Part shown: in pieces, positions 59,546 to 64,000 of the stretch
How the letters are laid out: each line of letters begins with the position of its first letter
Position numbering within the stretch: the first letter of the stretch is position 1
Assembly (NCBI GenBank): GCA_013400975.1
Contig: WBMZ01003295.1
Coordinates: 248,001-312,000, forward strand
Origin: Atrichornis clamosus
Taxonomy: Eukaryota > Chordata > Aves > Passeriformes > Menuridae
Direction of reading: 5' to 3'
Length of the DNA stretch: 64,000 bases
The notes under the pieces: model-generated
Databases searched by the model: none
Seen by the model: only the letters and a program-made list of their open reading frames with translations
What the model was told of the DNA's origin: nothing
Made by a program: the position numbers and the translations under genes

Positions 59546-62121
59546 TCTGTTTCTTCGGTTTTTAAAGCACTTTCCTGAGCACGCCACGCCAGGAGGGCCG
59601 TGTCGTGATTTCGTGAATGAGCATCGTAGGCTGAAACCATTATTTTCCTTCCTGTTACTTATTTTATATTTTTCTGCAAACAGGGAATCCCTATTACACA
59701 AAACCAAAATAGTTACTGCAACTATCCCAGTAAAGGAGTTGACATTACACAGCAGTCCAAAGGCACTGCAAACAGCTGGTATTTAAAAGCCTGTCTTGAG
59801 GCTGATCACTTTGAACAAGCCTGACAGCAAAACTGATGTGCTGTTAACTGCTGTATTTACTGCTCCTGAGTGCATATGGGAGATGAAGAGCTGGGTTTAC
59901 AAGCAGGCTGTGCTGCAGGATGCAGGCTGAAGATACTGCATGGGGCCAGAATGTCAAAATTAAATAATCAGTTATCTCAGTGCAACTCGATGATAATATC
60001 ACAAAAAATCATGCTGTATTTCCAAAGGGGTGCTAGTGGGAACCCTGAGGGCAAGAAGGCTTCCTGTGCTGCTTCTGTGCTGGCCATGAGGTGTCCAGCG
60101 CATCCTGCCAAGGACTATAGTCCCAGTTTTGCCTGGTACTGTCTGGGGATAAATATAGTCAATATAATAATCATCAATTTAATAAATTGATAAAGTGCCA
60201 TCCCTCCTAGCAGCTAAGTTACTTGTAGGCTATAATTAAACCTACCTTCTCTTTTCTTTGATACACTTGTGGGTAGAGTGATATTTTTCAAGAACAAGTC
60301 ATCCATCAAAAAAATAAAGAAAATGAGGGTTTCGCTGAAATTTATTAGGAATTTGGCACATACAGCAACTTGAAAATGTTTCACACTGTACTAAATGTCT
60401 GTTTTACTTAAGGTGGTGACTGTGCTTAGAAATGGTTGGATTAAGCTTAGCAAATTAGTGTGCTGCATTGATATATTTTTCAGGATATTAACTGTGTTGT
60501 CAGCAGGAGGTTTTTTGTGTGACCATTTTGTTCAGAGGTTTTGTGAGCTTTTCAAGAGATTTTTCTTTTGTGAGTGAGTGGTTAGAGGTTCTGGCCAGCT
60601 GTGACAATGCACTGTGAAAGAGTTTTTCAAGGTGCAAGGAGAGATGCAAGAGGATCTTGCCTTAACCACCCCAAATTTTCTTCCACGGGCAGATACAACT
60701 CCGCCAATCTTTGCTCTTAAGATACAGATCCTGGGTGGACCGACTGGGTGTGGAAGGGGGAAAACCCCTCCCGTTGCACCCAGTAGAGTTGCAGAAGGCT
60801 GTGGTGCCCTGACTGGCAGCGAGGTGCAGTGCTTTGTGGAGGGCAGCAGCAGGGCTGCTCTGCCTTGGGCTTCTCCTGCACTCCACAGAGCCCAGGGATT
60901 TGAGTTCATGGTCAGCCCTTTGCAGAAAATGGCCCCTTTATGCTGCATTTGGTATATTATTTTCTAGAAGTGGTGGGGCAGGAAGGGCAGAGCCTCACGG
61001 GTGCTGGGTCTGGTTCATCGGCGGTACCCAGACTCCGGTTGTGGAGCTGTGTGGCAAAGCAGGAGGGTGTGGCACCGACTGACAGCCTGAAATGCCATAT
61101 TGCAGTTGCTGAGGAGTGAACAAACAAATGTCTGGTACTTCGCAGGTGCCAGTTTATTGCTTCTGCCTTTTTTTAAAGTGACATTTATTTCTCTTTTAAC
61201 TAGTGAGAACTTTGAGCGTGTTTTTCAGCAGCATCCAGACCATTGTTTCATTTTTATCCGTATTCAGTCACTTTTCTTGCTGCCCTTGATGATTAGAGCT
61301 CGGTGTTTTGTTCTGTCAAATACTTCACCACATAGAAAATGTTGTTTTGGTTGTCTTGAAACTATTGATGAAAGAAAGCATCTGGTCTGTGTCGGGGATG
61401 GTTTGCAGCTGGGGACTTTCTGAGGATGATGGAGACACAACTGAGGTGTTCACTGTGCTATTTCTGGCACCTACCTGTGGCTGTACATAGGAAATTGGGT
61501 TAACAGAGGCTTGGGTTAGGTATGACCTGGTGTTTTGTGTCTGTGGCTGCAGAACACATCAGTATGCCAAGGGAGTGAGGAGCTGAACCAGCCTTGAAAT
61601 ACAACAGCAGTCTTTGAAAATGAGAAACTAACAAATAATGTGTTATATTGTGATGGTCTTCATCTTTATGGTAAATATTGAGCCCCTGAAAGGAAATGGT
61701 AACAGAATTGCACTGCAAAAGGCAGTGTTTAATCCTCCCGCTGACCAAGTGCCCCTGTTGGTTTTATCACTCCACAAGCCAAAGCAAGAACATTCCTGTT
61801 GGCACACGTGACTGGCAAGCCAAACCCAGCCCGTGTGTGTGGACCTGGTGCCCATTGCTGCGCACACCCCGAGCACAGCCCTCACCCTCGCCAGGGGCAC
61901 GCGGGGCACGAGCCCTGTTCCATGGGGGCTGGCGGGGCCACTCCTGGGAGCCTCTCAGAAAGCATCAGCTGTCATGGCAGAAGAGCTTTCCCTTTTTCAC
62001 AGCCAGGAAAATCCACACTAAAACCCCTTCCTTGAAGACTGTGATGAGTGTAAAACTGTGGTGGAGGTAAGGGGCTCTGCCAGAAGAGGTGGGGATGAAT
62101 CTCAAAGAAGACCAGCACCCA

Positions 62122-62283
62122 AGATTTCACAGATTTCACAGGATATTCTGAGCAGGAAGGGACCCACAAAGATTAACAAGTCCCAACTCCTGTGTGAACG
62201 GCCCCAGTGGTTGTTGGGATCAAACCCACAGCCTTGGTGTTATTTGCAGCATGCTCTGACCAACTGAGCTAATGAGGTCACGG
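62122..62283 (-). mobile_element. tRNA-Ile-derived SINE with CR1-type tail (TguSINE1-like)
   Basis: Read on the minus strand, the head is a decayed tRNA-Ile(AAT). It has an A box TTAGCTCAGTTGG (complement of 62260-62272), an anticodon arm like GCTGCAAATAACACC in place of GGTGCTAATAACGCC, and a B box GGGTTTGATCCC (complement of 62216-62227) with one CpG-decay change. The body then turns into CR1-like sequence (complement of 'aggaagggacccacaaagatt') and ends in a doubled tail word (atttcacagatttcacag on the + strand). This head-and-tail structure is known from passerine birds and relies on CR1 machinery for retroposition. It is not a functional tRNA: there is no acceptor stem pairing and the loop is mutated. 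Confidence 0.85.
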
Positions 62284-63198
62284 TGGGCAGAGGTCCCTCC
62301 AGCTGCTGCATCCCTACCTGCACTTGGACATTTGGGACTTTCAGTAGCCTCTCTGCATCATTTTTATGAGGTTTATTAGTGCTACAAGATAAACGCAAAT
62401 GTGTTGTGGGTCATTGGCTAGAGAAGAGACACCTTCTCATCACATCCCTAATTACTGCTCGTGTCGAGTGCTATGGCAACTGCCTTTTTGCAGGGCATCT
62501 GCACTCCAGTATCACAGGCTTTTTGGAGGAAGTCCAGGCTTTTTTGGACCTGTTGCTCCCCAAAATGTGCCACCCACCTGGGGAATTCAGCCTCATGGGG
62601 TATCAATTAGGACTCTGTATTCAGTGCTAACCATCTTTTTCCCCTCCTCCTTTTCTTTTGCAATCAGAGCTGGCATAGGATTTGTAATGCAGACACCCTA
62701 CTGTGGATGTATGAAAGCTGTTCTGAGCTAAACTCAGGCTCTGGCACAGTGAGAAGGATGCCAGTGGGCAGATCTGCTTGTAACCCCTCCAGCCTGGGCA
62801 GTGCAGGGGCTGTAAGGTGATGAGGCCCTTTGCTCAGGGTGTGGCTGTCCCAGGGAGAGCCACCAGCCACACTCAGGGGTCTGCCCAGGGGCTCCCACAT
62901 CGAGGAGGATGAGAAGGTAGTAAAGGTCTTCTGCTGGTATTCCCCATCATGATAGAAGGTCACCTAAAAGAGCATCTTTGGTGATGCTGAAACCACACAT
63001 GTGGATATCTGAGATGCTTTTTGTCTGGCTTGGGCAGGGGGAGCCCTGCCTGCCAGCACTCAGCAGGGAACTGAGACCTGCTGGTTTCTCTCTGTGCCTC
63101 TCTAGGCAGAGCACATCCACCCTGGACTCCCTGTGTGACTCTGCAGCAGCTTCACGGGGACTTGTTGTGTAGGGAGGGAGCAGCCTTGAAGCAGGAAG

Positions 63199-63227
63199 AA
63201 TAAAGGAGTGTGAGAATAAAGAATAAA
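63199..63227 (+). promoter_or_regulatory. Cluster of three AATAAA hexamers
   Basis: AATAAA occurs at 63199, 63215 and 63222. This could be a cryptic intronic polyadenylation site or the remnant of a retroelement end, but no flanking retroviral features are clear. It may also be chance in an AT-rich patch. Confidence 0.25.
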
Positions 63228-64000
63228 GTATCCTGAGACTACCAGAGTTACTCTGCTTGTTTGTGTTGAAGGTCAGTTCAGTTTACCTTTAAAAATCAGT
63301 GTTTTCCAGATTACTGGCTTTTAATGAGAAGTCTGCTGCCCCGGTGCTCCGGAGGAAAGCACACGGTGCAGAGCTCACAGCTTTGGGCACCAGGATTTCC
63401 AGTGAACGTGGGCATGTGGTCTGGAGACTGGATCTGGGCAGCGTCTGTGTTAATGAGAGCTCAGATGGCTTATAAAGGCAAGGAGCTGCAGAGAAAGCCA
63501 TGGGAAAATATTGCTATTAAAATATACAAAATACTGAAATACTGGTGTCCAGTGGGCCTGAGGACAGGTGTGCTGTGCAGCCCCAGTGCTGCTCACCTTC
63601 TGTCTGGCTGAGCAGGGTGAGCCATGCTTGTCACACAGTGTGGAGAGAAGCAAAACTGTCCCTATCCTCATCATCATCTGCTTAAATCCCAAAGAAAGGT
63701 GTGCAAGGAAGGAGCTGAACCCTGGGATTAGGTGAGCAGAACATCCCTGGGGACACAAGACATCAGCCTTCAAACTGGTGAATGAAAATCCTGCTGATAG
63801 CAAAGGCAAGAAGGAGGAAAGAGACCATCTCCCAAAGTACAGAATGTGTGATAAACCCCAATCCTGCACCATGGGTGATGAGACTCTATAATATAAAATT
63901 TATATGTGAAAACTTCATACAAAATCCTCCTTTAGTTTCTATTTCTGGGCAATTATTTGTCCCTATTTTTTTTTTCTTCGTTACTAGGGCTTTGGAAAAA

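Larger units (their letters stand above)
52008..64000 (+). other. NECAB2: NECAB2 intron 3 (first 12 kb; continues past the window)
   Basis: Begins with a strong donor (gtaagt). I looked for the expected exon 4 (phase 2 start, encoding an HVDTKELCDYF-like EF-hand 2 exit) and found no match to position 64000, so the intron is at least 12 kb. It holds a pair of related 54-bp segments, an isolated CpG island, a SINE and a cluster of poly(A) hexamers, listed separately. Other open frames show no recognisable product. Confidence 0.75.

Noticed and set aside
59050..59786. Overlapping 179-201-codon open frames on both strands at the intronic CpG island
   Set aside because: Open frames on both strands at once are expected in CpG-rich sequence. 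No domain is seen, so I report only the island.
62205..62278. Possible tRNA-Ile gene
   Set aside because: The A and B boxes are present, but the anticodon loop is altered, acceptor-stem pairing is missing and a CR1-like tail follows, so it is the head of a SINE.

Overview
This window looks like avian nuclear DNA, most likely from a passerine bird. The evidence is long AT/GC-mixed non-coding sequence, four CR1 LINE fragments (ATTCTRTG-type 3' ends, antisense in three cases), and one tRNA-Ile-headed, CR1-tailed SINE at about 62.12-62.28 kb. That SINE has the architecture known from passerine genomes (TguSINE1 type). There are no bacterial-style genes, operons or CRISPR arrays. Nearly all open frames are chance frames in introns, intergenic DNA or repeats.

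I can support one protein-coding gene: the 5' part of NECAB2 (N-terminal EF-hand calcium-binding protein 2) on the + strand. Three coding exons are visible: exon 1 (13884-14081, 66 codons), a 25-nt microexon 2 (23421-23445) and exon 3 (51899-52007). Their phases chain perfectly (0, 1, 2) and together encode 110 residues plus two bases. This covers the N-terminal tail, the whole first EF-hand and the start of the second. The rest of the protein (remaining EF-hand 2, coiled region and C-terminal ABM-type domain) must lie beyond position 64000; I saw no exon 4 in the window.

Layout: 1 to about 13.7 kb is intergenic, with one CR1 copy. About 13.73-14.46 kb is the CpG-island promoter and first exon, with a GGA purine tract and a 4-codon in-frame uORF ending 3 nt before the main ATG. 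Intron 1 (9.3 kb) opens with a degenerate minisatellite of roughly 43 bp units, followed by a G/T-rich low-complexity block with a 15-G run and an A-rich tract; it also holds a probable solo LTR near 22.5-22.8 kb. Intron 2 (28.5 kb) splits the calcium-binding loop of EF-hand 1. It holds CR1 fragments, short tandem repeats and a possible homeodomain/PBX-MEIS regulatory block near 26.6-26.85 kb. Intron 3 (at least 12 kb, running off the end) contains a pair of related ~54-bp segments, an isolated CpG island at about 59.17-59.54 kb that could be an alternative promoter, and the SINE.

Nothing here amounts to a new molecular system. The observations most worth checking are the uORF/CpG promoter arrangement, the first-intron minisatellite, the intragenic CpG island, the duplicated 54-bp element and the possible enhancer.
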